Source: Seonamhaeicola algicola (GTDB lineage Bacteria > Bacteroidota > Bacteroidia > Flavobacteriales > Flavobacteriaceae). From it: a DNA stretch of 64,000 nucleotides. Both the position numbers and the translations under genes were made by a program. The stretch spans positions 434,001 to 498,000 of the forward strand of contig NZ_VOSC01000012.1 in assembly GCF_007997385.1 (NCBI RefSeq), given 5' to 3'. This document shows, piece after piece, positions 63,012 through 64,000 of this stretch (positions are counted from its first letter, which is position 1; each line of letters starts with the position of its first letter). Below the pieces are notes generated by a model. The model had not been told where the DNA came from, ran no database searches, and worked only from the letters and a program-made list of their open reading frames with translations.

Positions 63012-64000
63012 ATGCAATTACTAAACTACATATATACACATACACAATTACCTGAAAGGGCCATACAAAACACCATTAATTTACTTAATGATGCGTGTAC
63101 CGTACCGTTTATTTCTCGTTACCGTAAGGAAGCCACAGGAAATTTAGATGAAGTACAAATTGGTGATATTGTAAAATATAAAGAACAATTTGAAACTTTA
63201 GAAAAACGAAAAGCAGCCATTTTAAAAGCTTTAGATGAACAAGGTGTTTTAACTTCAGATTTAGAAAAGAAAATAACTTCAGCAACAGATTTAACGGCGC
63301 TGGAAGATTTATACTTGCCTTACAAAAAAAGCCGAAAAACGAAGGCTGAAAAAGCACGCCAGTTAGGTTTAGAGCCTTTGGCCAAAATATTAATGAGCCA
63401 AAATGCAAGAGATGTAGAATCTGTGGCATTTCGTTATGTAAAAGGTGATGTAAGTTCTGCTGAAGACGCTCTGGAAGGCGCGCGCCACATAATTGCCGAA
63501 TGGATAAACGAGCGTACCGATATTCGTAATAACATGCGGCATCAATTAGAGCGTTTCGCTATTATTTCAACAAAGGTTATAAAAACAAAAGAAAACGAAG
63601 AAGACGCCCAAAAATTTAAAGATTATTTTAATTGGGAAGAATCGCTTAGCAGAATTCCGTCGCACCGTTTACTCGCCATTCTTAGAGCAGAAAAAGAAGG
63701 TTTTATTCGTGTGAAAATTGAAATTGATGACGACAGAGCGTTAAACAAGATTGAACAACGTATTATAAAATCGAATAACGACTGCGCCGAACAAATAGAA
63801 ATAGCCATAAAAGATGCTTACAAACGTTTGTTGTTGCCATCTTTAAGTAACGAAGCGTTGCAACAAGCTAAACAAAAAGCCGATGAAGCTGCTATTACTG
63901 TGTTTGCTAAAAACTTAAAACAATTATTACTAGGTTCGCCGTTAGGAGAAAAGCGTGTTTTAGCAATAGATCCAGGATTTCGTACAGGTTGTAAAATTGT
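63012..64000 (+). CDS. Tex family RNA-binding protein (3' partial)
   Basis: Open frame of 329 residues from ATG 63012 running off the window end. It matches the N-terminal half of Tex/YhgF transcription accessory proteins: the helical Tex N-domain (CTVPFISRYRKEATGNLDEV, then ALEDLYLPYKKSRKTKAEKA), EGARHIIAEWINERTDIRNN, and the beginning of the YqgF-like domain (GEKRVLAIDPGFRTGCKIV). The HhH and S1 domains would follow outside. Full-length Tex is about 700-780 aa. Tex binds nucleic acids and is essential or stress-related in several bacteria. Confidence 0.92.
   Translation, partial: MQLLNYIYTHTQLPERAIQNTINLLNDACTVPFISRYRKEATGNLDEVQIGDIVKYKEQFETLEKRKAAILKALDEQGVLTSDLEKKITSATDLTALEDLYLPYKKSRKTKAEKARQLGLEPLAKILMSQNARDVESVAFRYVKGDVSSAEDALEGARHIIAEWINERTDIRNNMRHQLERFAIISTKVIKTKENEEDAQKFKDYFNWEESLSRIPSHRLLAILRAEKEGFIRVKIEIDDDRALNKIEQRIIKSNNDCAEQIEIAIKDAYKRLLLPSLSNEALQQAKQKADEAAITVFAKNLKQLLLGSPLGEKRVLAIDPGFRTGCKI

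Noticed and set aside
63109-63808. Minus-strand frames at 63109-63429 and 63623-63808
   Set aside because: They lie opposite the strongly supported Tex reading frame, have no promoter and give hydrophobic nonsense proteins; they are shadows.

Overview
The window is about 64 kb of AT-rich chromosome from a member of the Bacteroidota, almost certainly a marine Flavobacteriaceae (genus not determined). The evidence is a gliding lipoprotein GldH, a RicT-like PSP1 protein, CCDC81-type HU/SPOR and anti-sigma/beta-barrel proteins, start codons without Shine-Dalgarno sequences, many TAnnTTTG minus-7 promoter boxes, and two glycoside hydrolases of the kind used on algal polysaccharides. I see no rRNA, tRNA, CRISPR array, insertion sequence or prophage. 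Most genes are ordinary chromosomal ones.

Layout. 1-9975: an EnvC-like hydrolase activator (cut by the window edge), a small lipoprotein, a thioesterase, an HU/SPOR protein, dprA, trpS, a PlsC acyltransferase, an ECF sigma factor with a membrane partner, a lipoprotein and recA. 10280-17690: trhO, ricT-like, gldH, a class A PBP and acetoacetyl-CoA synthetase. 18112-23855: two minus-strand operons (serine hydrolase, DEDDy exonuclease, fused oligopeptide ABC ATPase; CNNM/CBS protein, ogt, DUF4442-like protein). 23934-35020: a heme superlocus with hemB, hemF, hemE, a hemC-hemD fusion and hemA on the minus strand, and an AraC regulator, a 53-aa protein, hemH and hemJ on the plus strand. Together these cover glutamyl-tRNA to protoheme except hemL. 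35210-40239: a histidine kinase, enoyl-CoA hydratase, a DJ-1 lipoprotein, a Crp/Fnr regulator and a radical SAM protein. 40314-44045: three tandem paralogous secreted proteins, each with its own promoter, a conserved 40-bp upstream block and a terminator, next to a divergent AraC regulator. 44042-50068: a lipid operon (PlsC, acyl-ACP desaturase, HD protein), bacilliredoxin, a TerB-DnaJ protein and an LD-carboxypeptidase. 50069-55843: metG, a GH86-like hydrolase, a lipocalin-like lipoprotein, an OmpA protein and an unusual 58-aa Cys-rich protein with a TTG start. 55923-61052: a four-gene operon of unknown function (MORN protein, YD-like secreted protein, two membrane proteins). 61215-64000: a GH29 alpha-L-fucosidase and the start of tex.

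Most unusual features: the triplicated secreted-protein array with its conserved regulatory blocks; a dispersed hairpin-headed repeat in three copies; palindromic repeats in the metG leader plus a similar repeat-like stretch read in frame inside metG; three genes whose promoter box nearly touches the ATG (predicted leaderless); and the MORN/YD-like operon. Function assignments come from motif reading only; no database search was possible.
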